NCBI GenBank assembly: GCA_029561345.1
Contig: JAKQJC010000001.1
Span: 310,001 to 374,000, forward strand
Source: Chloroflexota bacterium
GTDB lineage: Bacteria; Chloroflexota; Anaerolineae; Anaerolineales; Anaerolineaceae
Direction of reading: 5' to 3'
Length of the DNA stretch: 64,000 nt
Shown here: piece by piece, positions 43,006-52,799 of the stretch
Layout of the letters: every line of letters starts with the position of its first letter
Numbering within the stretch: the stretch's first letter is position 1
The notes under the pieces: generated by a model
What the model was told of the DNA's origin: nothing
Seen by the model: the letters and a program-made list of their open reading frames with translations, nothing else
Databases searched by the model: none
Made by a program: the position numbers and the translations under genes

Positions 43006-44310
43006 TCAGAGATTACCGCGGCCGATACCGAAATAGCGGAAACCCATAGCGCGCAGGTGATCAGCATTCCAGGCATTGCGGCCATCAAAGACCACAGGCT
43101 GGCGCATGGCCTGATGGATGCGCTTGAAATCGAGTTGTTTGAATTCATTCCATTCTGTCGCCAGAATCAGGGCATCGGCGCCTTCAGCCACCTGGTAAGG
43201 ATCATGGCAGAGGGGGATGGTGGGGTAATATTTGGCAACAATTTCCATGGCCTGGGGGTCATAGGCCTTGACAACAGCGCCTTCGTTTCTAAGCAGGTGG
43301 ATGACTTCCAGGGCAGGTGCATCGCGGATATCATCGGTGTTAGGCTTGAAAGACAGGCCCAGCACGCCAATGACCTTGTCGTTGAGCCCGCCCAGGGTTT
43401 TGCGCAGGTGCATGACCATGCGGCGGCGCTGGTTGCGGTTGATTTCCATCACAGCCTGCAAAAGCTGAGGCTGGGTGCCGTGTAAAACTGCCATATGGGC
43501 CAGGGCTTTGACATCCTTGGGGAAGCAACTGCCGCCCCAACCCAGCCCGGCATCGAGAAAGGCGCGGCCAATGCGCTTATCAAGGCCCATGCCGCGGGCC
43601 ACCTCGGTGACATCGGCGCCCAATTCCTCGCAGATGTTGGCAATTTCATTAATAAATGAAATGCGGGTGGCCAGGAAGGCGTTGGATGCATACTTGATCA
43701 TTTCTGCTGTGCGCAGATCGGTGATCTGGATGGGGCAGCGCAGGCTCTGGTAGAGCTCGGCCACTTTTTCGGCAGCGGGGCGGTTTTCGGAGCCCAAAAT
43801 CACGCGGTCGGGAACCATGAAATCATTGATGGCTGAGCCTTCGCGGAGGAATTCCGGGTTTGACACCACGCTGAAATCAAGGGGGCGTTCATTGCGGCGT
43901 TTGGTGATGATTTCAGCCACCCAGTCGCCGGTGCCCACCGGAACGGTGGATTTATTGATGACCACAATCGGATGATCCACAATATCGGCAATGGCTTCAG
44001 CAGCAGCACGGACATATTGAAGATCAGCTTCGCCATCGACGCCGGAAGGCGTTCCAACGGCGATGAAGGCGAATTCGGCATCCTTCAATGCTTCTTCATA
44101 CGATGTGGTGAAAAACAGGCGGCCAGCTTTCACATTTTGGGCAACAACCTGTTCAAGGCCGGGTTCATAAATGGGCATGATGCCCTGTTTTACTTTAGAA
44201 ATGCGTTCCTCATCAATATCAAGGCAGATGACCTGATTTCCCAGGTCAGCAAAGCAGGTACCTGTGACCAGGCCGACATAACCAGTTCCAATCACGCATA
44301 AATTGCTCAT
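43006..44310 (-). CDS. ugd: UDP-glucose 6-dehydrogenase
   Basis: A 434-residue NAD-dependent enzyme that oxidises UDP-glucose to UDP-glucuronate for surface polysaccharides. The NAD fold opens [20 protein letters not shown], the catalytic Cys lies in [13 protein letters not shown], and the C-terminal domain has [16 protein letters not shown]. Length is normal. GGAGG lies 12 bases from the ATG, rather far, but the conserved N-terminus fixes the start. It is a single-gene transcript, with a TATAAT upstream (minus) and a clear terminator. A closely related UDP-mannose or GlcNAc dehydrogenase activity cannot be excluded. Confidence 0.95.
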   Translation of the reverse strand: MSNLCVIGTGYVGLVTGTCFADLGNQVICLDIDEERISKVKQGIMPIYEPGLEQVVAQNVKAGRLFFTTSYEEALKDAEFAFIAVGTPSGVDGEADLQYVRAAAEAIADIVDHPIVVINKSTVPVGTGDWVAEIITKRRNERPLDFSVVSNPEFLREGSAINDFMVPDRVILGSENRPAAEKVAELYQSLRCPIQITDLRTAEMIKYASNAFLATRISFINEIANICEELGADVTEVARGMGLDKRIGRAFLDAGLGWGGSCFPKDVKALAHMAVLHGTQPQLLQAVMEINRNQRRRMVMHLRKTLGGLNDKVIGVLGLSFKPNTDDIRDAPALEVIHLLRNEGAVVKAYDPQAMEIVAKYYPTIPLCHDPYQVAEGADALILATEWNEFKQLDFKRIHQAMRQPVVFDGRNAWNADHLRAMGFRYFGIGRGNL

Positions 44311-44420
44311 ATTTTTGTTTTAGCCTCCTCGGGTATTATAAGCATAAATGCCAGGAAAGTGTATAATTTAAAGGTCATTGATTCACTCATATTCATCCTT
44401 TCCCATTACGGAGGTGTTGT

Positions 44421-45296
44421 ATGGCGCAAATTATCGACGGCAAGGCAGTTGCTGAACAGATCAGAGCTGACGTTGCCCGCGAAGTGGCCTTGATGGTGAG
44501 AGCTGGCAAACAGCAGCCCGGCCTGGCCACGGTGCTGGTAGGCGAAAATCCGGCTTCACAGGTGTATGTCAAATCGAAACAGAAAGCCTGCGCTGAGGTG
44601 GGCATTCAGTCGTTTGGCCATGTGCTGCCGGCAAACGCCAGCCAGGCTGAGGTGGAAGACCTGGTGGCGCGGCTGAATGCTGATCCGGAAGTCAATGGCA
44701 TTCTGGTTCAGCTGCCCTTGCCGGTCCATTTAGATGAACAGCAGGTGTTAAAAGCCATTCAAATCGAGAAAGATGTGGATGGTTTTCACCCCATCAATAT
44801 TGGCCGTCTGGCTCAGAAAGGGCGCGACCCGCTCTTTATTCCCTGTACCCCGGCCGGAGTGATGGAATTGCTGGCGCTTTCTATGCCGAGCCTGGAAGGG
44901 GTGAATGCAGTGGTATTGGGCCGGTCGAATATTGTAGGCATGCCGGTGGCCCTGCTGCTGGTGCGGGCGAATGCCACAGTGACCATTTGTCATTCGCGCA
45001 CCAAAAACCTGCCCGACGTGGTGCGCCAGGCGGATGTTCTGGTGGCGGCGGTGGGCAAAGCGGAGATGGTGCGCGGCAGTTGGGTGAAACCGGGCGCCAT
45101 TGTGATTGATGTGGGCATCAACCGGGTGGAAGATGCCAGCCTGCCCAAGGGTTACCGCCTGGTGGGAGATGTGGCCTATGATGAAGTGAAAGAGGTTGCC
45201 GGGGCGATCACGCCGGTTCCCGGGGGAGTGGGGCCGATGACCATAGCCATGCTGCTGAAGAACACCTTGCGTGCGGCACAGATAGCGCAGCCGTAA
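44421..45296 (+). CDS. folD: Bifunctional methylenetetrahydrofolate dehydrogenase/cyclohydrolase
   Basis: A 291-residue enzyme converting 5,10-methylene-THF to 10-formyl-THF with NADP. Diagnostic sites are the catalytic Lys in [23 protein letters not shown], the cofactor loop [13 protein letters not shown] and [20 protein letters not shown] precedes the ATG. A TATAAT lies at 44365 but no good -35 was seen. In an anaerobe it can also work in one-carbon flow from purine breakdown, and it does lie just before the purine island. A strong terminator follows, so it is a separate transcript. Confidence 0.97.
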   Translation: MAQIIDGKAVAEQIRADVAREVALMVRAGKQQPGLATVLVGENPASQVYVKSKQKACAEVGIQSFGHVLPANASQAEVEDLVARLNADPEVNGILVQLPLPVHLDEQQVLKAIQIEKDVDGFHPINIGRLAQKGRDPLFIPCTPAGVMELLALSMPSLEGVNAVVLGRSNIVGMPVALLLVRANATVTICHSRTKNLPDVVRQADVLVAAVGKAEMVRGSWVKPGAIVIDVGINRVEDASLPKGYRLVGDVAYDEVKEVAGAITPVPGGVGPMTIAMLLKNTLRAAQIAQP

Positions 45297-45303
45297 AAAG
45301 CAC

Positions 45304-45340
45304 AAAGGCAGTCTGAGAAAAGGCTGCCTTTTTTGTTTCT
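45304..45340 (+). terminator. Terminator after folD
   Basis: AAAGGCAG (45304-45311) pairs with CTGCCTTT (45324-45331), followed by TTTTGTTT. Confidence 0.85.
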
Positions 45341-45375
45341 TCCCCGACAATGAGGATAATATGACATTTTTCATG

Positions 45376-45393
45376 TTGTCAGACAATTGACAA
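45376..45393 (+). promoter_or_regulatory. Candidate GntR-family operator overlapping the promoter of the purine island
   Basis: TTGTCAGACAA (45376-45386) is a perfect palindrome and matches the TNGT-N3-ACNA form bound by FadR/GntR-type regulators. It is also part of a longer inverted repeat, TTGTCA-N6-TGACAA (45376-45393), whose right arm overlaps the -35 box. A GntR-family regulator is encoded in the same operon at 48642. Confidence 0.6.
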
Positions 45394-45415
45394 GGACCTC
45401 ACATTCCCTTAAACT
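45387..45415 (+). promoter_or_regulatory. Promoter of the purine/ureide catabolic island
   Basis: TTGACA (45387-45392, perfect), 17 bases, TAAACT (45410-45415). It lies 20 bases before the first start codon, so the leader is very short. Confidence 0.65.
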
Positions 45416-45434
45416 AAGTATAAGGAGATCACCC

Positions 45435-46823
45435 ATGGCTACTTTACTTGTCAAAAATGCAACTGTGTTAGTGACAATGGATGGTGAACGCAGGGAAATC
45501 CAGCAGGGGGGCTTTTTTGCCCGCGAGGGGATCATTGAGCATATTGGCCCTACTTCGATGCTTCCTGAAAAGGCGGATATGGTTGTGGATCTGTCGGGGC
45601 ATATTGTTTTTCCAGGCATGGTGAATACGCATCACCATTTTTATCAGACTTTAACTCGCGCTGTGCCGGCGGCCCAAAATGCCAACCTTTTCAACTGGCT
45701 GAAAACCCTTTACCCCATTTGGGCGCGCATGACAGCGGAGGATATTTTCCTTTCAGCGGAAACCGCACTGGCTGAACTGGCTCTTTCGGGCTGCACCACA
45801 GCTTCTGATCATCTTTACCTGTTCCCCAACGGCAGCAAGCTGGATGACGAGATTGCGGCTGCGCGGCAAATTGGCCTGCGCCTGCATGCTTCGCGCGGCT
45901 CGATGAGCCTGGGGGAAAGCAAGGGCGGCCTGCCCCCAGACAGCGTGGTGGATACGGAAGATGCCATTCTGGAAGACAGCGTGCGCCTGATTGAAACCTA
46001 CCATGATTCGCGGCCCGGCTCCATGCTGCAAATTGTTTTGGCTCCGTGCTCGCCTTTCAGCGTCACAGGTGAACTGATGCGCCAGAGCGCCCGCCTGGCC
46101 CGCCAATATGGGGTGCATTTGCACACCCACCTGGCTGAGACCCAGGATGAGGAAGCTTTCTGCCAGCAGATGTTTGGTCACCGGCCGGTGGCTTATATGG
46201 AATCAGTGGGTTGGGTTGGACCGGATGTCTGGTTTGCTCATTCGGTGCATGTCAGCAAAGAGGAAATTGATCTTTATGCCCGCACCGGCTGCGGCGTGGC
46301 GCATTGTTCCAGCTCAAACATGCGCCTGGCTTCGGGAATCGCTCCTGTGCTGGAATATTTAAAGGCCGGGGTGCGCCTGGGCCTGGGGGTGGATGGTTCG
46401 GCCAGCAACGACGGCTCGCATATGCTGGGTGAGGCCCGCCAGGCCATGCTGCTGGCGCGTCTGGGTGCAGGCATCAAGGGCGCCTCGCTTTCAGGGACGG
46501 ATGCGCCGCCCCTGTTGACCGCACGGCAGGCATTGGAGATTGCCACGCGCGGCGGCGCTTCGGTTTTGGGCCGCCAAGATATTGGCAGCCTGGAATCGGG
46601 AAAATGCGCCGATTTCTTTGCCATCAACCTGAACCGGCTGGATTATGCCGGCGCATTGCACGACCCGGTGGCGGCTGCCCTGTTCTGCGCGCCGCAGCGG
46701 GTAGATTGGTGTGTGGTGAACGGCAAGGTGATTGTGAAAGAAGGTCAGATTACCACCCTGGATTTGCCCATGCACATCGAAAAACATAACCGCGCCGCCC
46801 GGCGCCTGGTTTCAGGCGCATAA
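45435..46823 (+). CDS. 8-oxoguanine deaminase-like amidohydrolase
   Basis: A 462-residue amidohydrolase of the guanine/atrazine-type deaminase group. ATG 45435 follows AAGGAG by seven bases. Zinc and active-site residues are seen in NTHHHFYQTLTRAVP, HTHLAET, VWFAHSVHVSKEE, VAHCSSSNMRLASG and LGVDGSASNDGSH. The pattern is nearest to 8-oxoguanine deaminases, which turn 8-oxoguanine into uric acid. Activity on guanine or a related ring cannot be excluded. It opens the island with adenine deaminase next, fitting purine breakdown. SsnA of the E. coli yge locus is a more distant relative. Confidence 0.85.
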   Translation: MATLLVKNATVLVTMDGERREIQQGGFFAREGIIEHIGPTSMLPEKADMVVDLSGHIVFPGMVNTHHHFYQTLTRAVPAAQNANLFNWLKTLYPIWARMTAEDIFLSAETALAELALSGCTTASDHLYLFPNGSKLDDEIAAARQIGLRLHASRGSMSLGESKGGLPPDSVVDTEDAILEDSVRLIETYHDSRPGSMLQIVLAPCSPFSVTGELMRQSARLARQYGVHLHTHLAETQDEEAFCQQMFGHRPVAYMESVGWVGPDVWFAHSVHVSKEEIDLYARTGCGVAHCSSSNMRLASGIAPVLEYLKAGVRLGLGVDGSASNDGSHMLGEARQAMLLARLGAGIKGASLSGTDAPPLLTARQALEIATRGGASVLGRQDIGSLESGKCADFFAINLNRLDYAGALHDPVAAALFCAPQRVDWCVVNGKVIVKEGQITTLDLPMHIEKHNRAARRLVSGA

Positions 46824-46854
46824 TGGACACTTTTTGAGAGATCTGGAGGAAGGC

Positions 46855-48645
46855 ATGCCTGATTCATATACGCACATCTCGCGCCGTCTGACCGACTGCG
46901 CGATGGGCCGGACGCCGGCTGATCTCGTCATCCGCAATGGACGCTGGGTCAGTGTTCAAACCAACGAGATTATTCCAGGCACGGATATCGCGGTAATTGA
47001 TGGGCGGATTGCCTACGTGGGCGAGGATGCCGCGCATGCCATTGGCCCAAACACCCGGGTGATTGACGCCGCTGGCCGGCACCTGGTTCCTGGTCTGCTT
47101 GACGGGCATATGCATGTGGAATCAAGCATGCTGACCGTGACGGAGCTGGTGCGTGCGGTCATCGCCCACGGCACCACAGCCATTTTTGTGGATCCGCATG
47201 AGATTGCCAATGTGTTTGGGCTGGATGGGGTGCGTTTTATGGTTGAAGAAGCCGCCCTGCAGCCCATTCATGTGTGGGTGCAAATGCCCTCCTGCGTGCC
47301 TTCGGCAGCTGGGTTAGAAACTTCCGGTGCGGCCATTGGCCCGGCAGAAGTCTCTGAAGCGATGACCTGGCCGGGGATCATCGGTCTGGGCGAAATGATG
47401 AATTTTCCCGGCGTTTTCAATAGCGATATCAAAATGCATGAAGAAATGTCAGCGACCCGCAAGGCCAACAAAACCATTGGCGGGCATTACGCTTCACCCG
47501 ATTTAGGCCTGCCTTTCCACGGCTACCTGGCTGGCGGGGCGGCGGATGATCATGAGGGCACGCGGCTTGAAGACGCGGTAGCCCGGGCGCGGCGCGGCAT
47601 GAAGGTGATGATGCGCTACGGTTCTGGCTGGCACGATGTGGCCGAGCAGGTACGGGCGGTGACAGAGTTAAAACTGGATCCGCGCAATTTCCTGCTTTGC
47701 ACGGATGACTGCCATTCAGAAACCCTGGTCAACCACGGCCACATGGATCGGGTGGTGCGGCACGCCATCAGTCAGGGCGTTCCGGCAGTGACAGCGCTGC
47801 AGATGGCGACGATCAACACAGCCGAACATTTCGGTCTCAGCCGCGACCTGGGCCAGATTGCCCCAGGCCGTTTTGCGGATATTCTGGTGGTGAGCAACCT
47901 GGCGGCATTAAAAACTGACCTGGTGATTGCCCGCGGGCAAATCATTGCTGAAAACGGCCAGGTGCTGGCGCCGCGGCCTGAACCAGCGCGCCCGGCATGG
48001 GTGACCAATTCGGTCCATTTGCTGCGCGAGGTGACAGCGGAAGATTTCCGGCTGCCTTCGCCAAAGGACGGTGAAGTGCAGGTTAACGTGATTGGGGTGA
48101 TTGAAAACCAGGCGCCCACCCACCATTTCCGCATGACCATGACCGCACAAAATGGTGAAATCAGGCCGGACATGGCTCAGGATATGGCCAAGCTCGCCGT
48201 GCTTGACCGACATCACCGTTCGGGGCGGGTTCAGGTGGGGTTGGTGAAAGGCTTTGGCTTCAACCATCCCTGCGCCGTGGCTTCCACAGTGGGGCATGAT
48301 TGCCACCAGATGATGGTGGTTGGCACCGATGAATCTAACATGGCACTGGCCGCGAATATTCTGGCCAGATGCGGCGGCGGGCAGGTGGTGGTGAAAAACG
48401 GAAAAGTGCAGGGGCTGGTGGAACTGCCCATTGCGGGTTTGATGTCAGATCAGCCTGCAGAGGTGGTGATGGGCAAAGTGGCCAGCGTTTTGAATGGATT
48501 CAAGCTGTGCGGCTGCAATCTGAACAACCCCAATATGCAGCTCAGCCTTTTGGGACTGGTGGTTATTCCAGAACTGCGCCTGTCGGACCTGGGACTGGTT
48601 GATGCAGTGAATTTCAAATTTATTCCGGTGGTGGAAGCATCATGA
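46855..48645 (+). CDS. ade: Adenine deaminase
   Basis: A 596-residue enzyme converting adenine to hypoxanthine and ammonia. ATG 46855 is preceded by GGAGGA. The Ade-type signature [18 protein letters not shown] lies near residue 90, followed by [17 protein letters not shown]. Later stretches are [14 protein letters not shown], and a C-terminal regulatory-like domain with LPIAGLMSD. Length matches bacterial Ade. The stop overlaps the GntR gene (ATGA), so adenine breakdown and regulation are coupled. Its place beside 8-oxoguanine deaminase shows the island serves purine bases. Confidence 0.95.
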   Translation: MPDSYTHISRRLTDCAMGRTPADLVIRNGRWVSVQTNEIIPGTDIAVIDGRIAYVGEDAAHAIGPNTRVIDAAGRHLVPGLLDGHMHVESSMLTVTELVRAVIAHGTTAIFVDPHEIANVFGLDGVRFMVEEAALQPIHVWVQMPSCVPSAAGLETSGAAIGPAEVSEAMTWPGIIGLGEMMNFPGVFNSDIKMHEEMSATRKANKTIGGHYASPDLGLPFHGYLAGGAADDHEGTRLEDAVARARRGMKVMMRYGSGWHDVAEQVRAVTELKLDPRNFLLCTDDCHSETLVNHGHMDRVVRHAISQGVPAVTALQMATINTAEHFGLSRDLGQIAPGRFADILVVSNLAALKTDLVIARGQIIAENGQVLAPRPEPARPAWVTNSVHLLREVTAEDFRLPSPKDGEVQVNVIGVIENQAPTHHFRMTMTAQNGEIRPDMAQDMAKLAVLDRHHRSGRVQVGLVKGFGFNHPCAVASTVGHDCHQMMVVGTDESNMALAANILARCGGGQVVVKNGKVQGLVELPIAGLMSDQPAEVVMGKVASVLNGFKLCGCNLNNPNMQLSLLGLVVIPELRLSDLGLVDAVNFKFIPVVEAS

Positions 48646-49370
48646 AAGAAAGTTTACATCCTTTTCAACGTCTGCAAGGCGAGCTGGCCGCCATCATTTC
48701 TATGACTCCTCCTGGCGAGAAGTTGCCTTCAGAACCTGACCTGGCAGAAAAGCTGGGTGTATCACGGGCGACCCTGCGCGAAGCCATGCGAGCTTTTGAA
48801 GGGCAGGGATTGATTCGGCGCAAACAGGGCGTGGGCACTTTTGTGGTTGGCCGCACCCAGGTCATTGAAACCGGTCTGGAGGTGCTGGAAAGCATTGAAA
48901 CACTGGCTGAACGCATTGGCCTGAAGGTCACAATGGGCGCGCTGCATATTCAACAAAAAACGGCCACACCGGAATTGGACGAAATTTTTGGAATGGATTC
49001 TGAAGGGCAGGTTGTGGAAGTCTCGCGCGTCATCCTGGCTGAAAAAAGGCCGGTGGCCTACCTTGTGGATATTGTGCCAGCCCATATTTTGAAACCAGAA
49101 GATTTAAATCCGGGCTTCACTGGCAGCGTGCTGGATTTTCTGTTGAGGCGGGGTGCACCCATGCTGGCGCATTCTTCCACAGAGATCCAGGCGGTGGCAG
49201 CGCCTTCAGATATTGCCCGATTGATGGAAATTCAAAGAGGGGATGTGCTATTAAATTTTTCGGCACGGCTGTTCACTGTTGAAGGCCGTGTGGTGGATTA
49301 TTCACTCAGTTATTTCCTGCCGGGCACGTTCCGCTTCAAGGTGGTGCGCCGGGTGGGCAACCTGGTCTGA
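48642..49370 (+). CDS. GntR-family transcriptional regulator with UTRA-like domain
   Basis: A 242-residue protein starting inside the ade stop (ATGA). The N-terminal winged helix is typical of GntR ([33 protein letters not shown]). The C-terminal part (about 85-240) resembles the UTRA ligand domain of HutC-type members, with [20 protein letters not shown] and a closing [17 protein letters not shown]. The ligand is not known. A purine or ureide is expected from the context. A candidate operator overlaps the operon promoter at 45376-45393, suggesting it represses its own operon. Confidence 0.92.
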   Translation: MKESLHPFQRLQGELAAIISMTPPGEKLPSEPDLAEKLGVSRATLREAMRAFEGQGLIRRKQGVGTFVVGRTQVIETGLEVLESIETLAERIGLKVTMGALHIQQKTATPELDEIFGMDSEGQVVEVSRVILAEKRPVAYLVDIVPAHILKPEDLNPGFTGSVLDFLLRRGAPMLAHSSTEIQAVAAPSDIARLMEIQRGDVLLNFSARLFTVEGRVVDYSLSYFLPGTFRFKVVRRVGNLV

Positions 49371-49390
49371 TAGTTTTGAAAGGAGCAAAT

Positions 49391-50614
49391 ATGATGGATC
49401 AGAAATGGCCGGTTGAGGCCATCCAAAAAAAAGTGGCAGAACAGCGTGAAGCAATCATCACCTTCCTGCGGGATATTGTTGCCATTCCGAGCATGGATTC
49501 GCAGTTGAAGGATGTGGGTGAGCGGATTGCGGCAGAAATGCGCAAGCTGGGTTATGACGAAGTGCGCTTTGATGTGATGGGCAATATTTTGGGACGGATT
49601 GGCAGCGGCCCCAAAGTGATTGTGTTCGATTCGCATATCGACACAGTGGGTATTGGCGATCCGGCTGAATGGACACACGATCCATTCAAGGGAAAAATTG
49701 AAGACGGCATTTTCTACGGCCGCGGCGCCTGCGATGAAAAAGGCAGCACACCGGGAATGGTTTATGGCCTGGCCATTGCCCGCGACCTGGGGCTGTTGGA
49801 CGGCTGGACGGTTTATTACTTTGGCAACATGGAAGAATGGTGCGATGGCATTGCCCCGAACGCCTTCGTGGAAGTGGACCCCAAGGTGCGCCCTGATTTT
49901 GTGGTGATTGGCGAGCCGACAAAAATGAATGTCTACCGCGGGCACAAGGGCCGTATTGAACTGAAGGTGGTGGCCAAGGGGCGCAGCGCGCACGCAGCCA
50001 GTAACCACCTGGGTGACAATGCCATTTACAATCTTCTTCCCGTCATCGCTGGTATCCGCGACCTGGAACCGAAACTGGGCGACCATCCCTTCCTGGGGCA
50101 CGGCAAAATCACGGTGAGCGATATGGAAGTGAAGACGCCCAGTATCAATGCTGTGCCGGATGAGGCGGTCATTTACATTGACCGCCGTATGACTTTTGGC
50201 GAGACGAAAGAAGAAGCCATTGCCCAGGTGGAAGCTCTGATTCCCGAAGCCTCGCGGGGCAAAGTTAAGGTTGAAGCGTTGTTCTACGATGAACCTTCTT
50301 ACACGGGCTTTGTCTTTCCGGTGGACAAGTATTTTCCGGCCTGGGCGATGGAAGAAGGGCATCCACTGGTGGAAGCAGGGCAAATGGTGCGCCGCCTGAT
50401 CGGCCTGCCTGACCGCCCGAGCGGAAAATGGAATTTCAGCACCAACGGCATTTACTGGGCTGGCAAGGCGGGAATTCCGTCCATTGGCTTTGGCCCGGGC
50501 GATGAAGAAACCGCGCACACCATCATTGATTCTGTGCCGGTGGATGATGCTGTTAATGCAACTGCTTTTTATGCGCTGCTGCCCGCTGTGTTGAAGCAGC
50601 AAGCCAACCTCTAA
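49391..50614 (+). CDS. ygeY: YgeY-type M20 family hydrolase
   Basis: A 407-residue zinc hydrolase of the M20/M25/M40 family. ATG 49391 lies after AAGGAG. Metal residues are seen in VFDSHIDTVGIGDP, YGRGACDEKGSTPG, NMEEWCDG and a late IDSVPVDDA. The dimerisation domain covers about 180-290. Sequence features match the YgeY group, which is repeatedly found with YgeW and carbamate kinase in purine-degradation clusters and was named for a link with selenium enzymes. It probably cleaves a ureido or amino compound from the purine ring. The exact reaction is not shown by sequence. Confidence 0.88.
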   Translation: MMDQKWPVEAIQKKVAEQREAIITFLRDIVAIPSMDSQLKDVGERIAAEMRKLGYDEVRFDVMGNILGRIGSGPKVIVFDSHIDTVGIGDPAEWTHDPFKGKIEDGIFYGRGACDEKGSTPGMVYGLAIARDLGLLDGWTVYYFGNMEEWCDGIAPNAFVEVDPKVRPDFVVIGEPTKMNVYRGHKGRIELKVVAKGRSAHAASNHLGDNAIYNLLPVIAGIRDLEPKLGDHPFLGHGKITVSDMEVKTPSINAVPDEAVIYIDRRMTFGETKEEAIAQVEALIPEASRGKVKVEALFYDEPSYTGFVFPVDKYFPAWAMEEGHPLVEAGQMVRRLIGLPDRPSGKWNFSTNGIYWAGKAGIPSIGFGPGDEETAHTIIDSVPVDDAVNATAFYALLPAVLKQQANL

Positions 50615-50639
50615 TTTTTTGATATAAGGAGACCCGATT

Positions 50640-51617
50640 ATGCAAACATTTTTACGCGGCCGTGATTTGATTGGCGACCTCGATTTCTCGAAAGAGGAAG
50701 TCGAAACTGTGATGGATGTGGCGTTTGACCTGAAGCGCAAGCGCGCCCTGGGCGAACCCCACCCTTATTTGCGCGACAAGGTTCTTGCCATGCTGTTTTT
50801 CTTTTCCAGCACCCGCACCCGCGGCTCTTTTGAAGCCGGCATGGCGCAGCTGGGCGGGCACGGCGCTTTCATCGAAAGCAACACCACCCAGATCAAGCAC
50901 GGCGACACCGCCAAAGAAATTGGCGAAATTTACGGCCGTTACTTTGACGGCATGGCCATCCGTCACTGCGACTGGGGCCTGGGCAACAAATACATCAATG
51001 AGGTCGCCCAGGCTTCCCGCACGCCCGTATTGAATATGCAGTGCGATATCTACCATCCTTTCCAGTGCCTGGCCGATCTGATGACCATCATGGAAAAGAA
51101 GGGCCGCGATCTGCGCAAGAAGCGCATTGTGGTGTCATGGGCCTATGCAGCTTCGTACCTCAAACCCATTTCCGTGCCGCAGTCTCTGATTCTGCAGATG
51201 CCGCGCTTTGGCATGGATGTGGTGCTGGCTTACCCCAAGGAATTCCCCCTGATGCCCGAAATTGTGGCCCAGGCCCAGGAACAGTCCAAGATGTTTGGCA
51301 CCGATTTTGAAATCACCCATGATATGGACGAAGCCTTCGATGATGCGGACGTGATTTACGCCAAGTCGTGGGGCCCGCTGCTGACCACCACCGACCCGGT
51401 GGAGGGCAAGCGCCTGCAGGACATGTATAAGGATTGGATCACCGATTCCCGCCGCATGAGCCTGGCCAAAAAGAATGCCATTTACATGCACCCCCTGCCT
51501 GCTGACCGCGATATTGAAGTGACCTCCGAGGTGATGGATGGCCCGCAGTCTGTGGTGTATGACCAGGCGGAAAACCGTCTGCACGTTCAAAAAGCCGTCA
51601 TGGCTTTGACCATGTAA
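50640..51617 (+). CDS. ygeW: Knotted carbamoyltransferase, YgeW type
   Basis: A 325-residue member of the aspartate/ornithine carbamoyltransferase fold. The carbamoyl-phosphate loop is FSSTRTRGSFEAGMAQLG, followed by HPFQCLADLMTIMEK, and the second-substrate loop is MHPLPADRDIEV instead of the usual HCLP. Those changes and the insertion place it with YgeW-type enzymes rather than biosynthetic OTCases. It likely runs in the breakdown direction, splitting a ureido acid to carbamoyl phosphate, which the next gene converts to ATP. A 25-base gap with ATAAGGAG precedes the start. Confidence 0.9.
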   Translation: MQTFLRGRDLIGDLDFSKEEVETVMDVAFDLKRKRALGEPHPYLRDKVLAMLFFFSSTRTRGSFEAGMAQLGGHGAFIESNTTQIKHGDTAKEIGEIYGRYFDGMAIRHCDWGLGNKYINEVAQASRTPVLNMQCDIYHPFQCLADLMTIMEKKGRDLRKKRIVVSWAYAASYLKPISVPQSLILQMPRFGMDVVLAYPKEFPLMPEIVAQAQEQSKMFGTDFEITHDMDEAFDDADVIYAKSWGPLLTTTDPVEGKRLQDMYKDWITDSRRMSLAKKNAIYMHPLPADRDIEVTSEVMDGPQSVVYDQAENRLHVQKAVMALTM

Positions 51618-51650
51618 TTCATTTTTTGTCGATATAAGGAGCTTGACTGT

Positions 51651-52601
51651 ATGGAAAGAAAAGGCGTTGCTGTTGTCGCAGTGGGCGGTAATTCGCTCAT
51701 CAAAGATGAAAAACGAAAGACCATCCCCGATCAATACGCGGCGGCATGCGAGTCCATGTCTCACATTGCAGATATGATTCAGCAAGGGTGGGATGTGGTT
51801 ATCACTCATGGCAATGGACCCCAGGTCGGTTTCATCCTGCGCCGGTCAGAAATTTCTCGCGGCGAACTGCATGAAGTTCCGCTGGATTACTGCGGCGCGG
51901 ACACCCAGGGTTCCATTGGCTATATGTTCCAGCAGGCACTCTACAATGAATTCCACCGCCGCGGCATGAAGAGGCTGGCTGCCACCGTGGTCACCCAAAC
52001 GATTGTGGACCGTCATGACAAGGCCTTTGAACATCCCACCAAACCGATTGGCTCCTTCATGAGCGAAGAGGAAGCCAAGACCCGCCGGGATAAAGAAGGC
52101 TGGTCAGTGGTGGAAGATGCCGGCCGCGGCTGGCGGCGTGTGGTGGCTTCTCCTATTCCGCAACGCATTGTGGAAGCGGAGGCCATTAAAAACCTGATTG
52201 ACCATGACTTTGTGGTGATTGCGGTTGGCGGCGGCGGTATTCCGGTTATAGAACAGGAAAATGGTGAGCTGGTGGGTGTGGAAGCCGTGATCGATAAGGA
52301 TTTCGGCACTTCCCTGCTGGCCAATATGATCAACGCCGACCTGTTCCTGATCACCACGGCTGTTGAAAAAGTGGCGCTCAACTTCAATAAACCCACCCAG
52401 GTCTGGCTGGATCGCATCACCCTTTCCGAAGCAAAGCGCTATATGGAAGAGGGGCATTTTGCCAAGGGCTCCATGGGACCCAAAATCCAGGCCATGATCC
52501 GCTACATTGAAGCCGGCGGCAAGCGCGGCCTGATCACCGACCCGGAGAATATTTCCCGGGCATTGGCTGGCGAAACGGGTACATGGATTTTGCCAGATTA
52601 G
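51651..52601 (+). CDS. arcC: Carbamate kinase
   Basis: A 316-residue enzyme of the amino-acid-kinase fold, making ATP from carbamoyl phosphate and ADP. Landmarks are VAVGGNSLIKDE, ITHGNGPQVGFIL, VIAVGGGGIPVIE, VIDKDFGTSLLA, and MGPKIQAMIRYIEAGGKRGLIT. Together with the YgeW-type carbamoyltransferase it forms an energy-yielding pair, as in arginine or purine fermentation. No arginine deiminase gene is nearby, so a ureido acid from purines is the likelier source. It is the last gene before a 198-base gap with hairpins. Confidence 0.96.
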   Translation: MERKGVAVVAVGGNSLIKDEKRKTIPDQYAAACESMSHIADMIQQGWDVVITHGNGPQVGFILRRSEISRGELHEVPLDYCGADTQGSIGYMFQQALYNEFHRRGMKRLAATVVTQTIVDRHDKAFEHPTKPIGSFMSEEEAKTRRDKEGWSVVEDAGRGWRRVVASPIPQRIVEAEAIKNLIDHDFVVIAVGGGGIPVIEQENGELVGVEAVIDKDFGTSLLANMINADLFLITTAVEKVALNFNKPTQVWLDRITLSEAKRYMEEGHFAKGSMGPKIQAMIRYIEAGGKRGLITDPENISRALAGETGTWILPD

Positions 52602-52618
52602 GGTAAAATTAATCAGCC

Positions 52619-52649
52619 GTCTGTCAGCGTTCAATGAGCGCTGACAGAC
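52619..52649. repeat. Inverted repeat after carbamate kinase gene
   Basis: GTCTGTCAGCG (52619-52629) and CGCTGACAGAC (52639-52649) are perfect 11-base arms around a nine-base loop. There is no U-run, so it may slow, process or protect the transcript rather than end it. Confidence 0.7.
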
Positions 52650-52665
52650 CCCTTAATCAATTATT

Positions 52666-52705
52666 GGTTTCAAACCACAGCTAACGACGGTTGTGGTTTG
52701 AAACC
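52666..52705. repeat. Long inverted repeat upstream of the BMP lipoprotein gene
   Basis: GGTTTCAAACCACA (52666-52679) and TGTGGTTTGAAACC (52692-52705) are perfect 14-base arms around a 12-base loop. It is followed by a purine-rich stretch with AAAGGAGGTGG. It lies in the leader of the transporter genes and resembles no riboswitch class I can name. Confidence 0.75.
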
Positions 52706-52799
52706 AGGCCGGTGAAAGGAGGTGGTGGGCTGTCTATTTTGTCGTTCTTTCGGTTGACTTTGAACCAGATTTGATTTAATCGATTCGGAGGAAAAGGAA

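Noticed and set aside
52666..52705. Possible guanidine-II (mini-ykkC) riboswitch because ACGA lies in the loop of the second hairpin
   Set aside because: That class needs two similar hairpins with ACGR loops. The first hairpin (52619-52649) has no such loop and the stem lengths differ.
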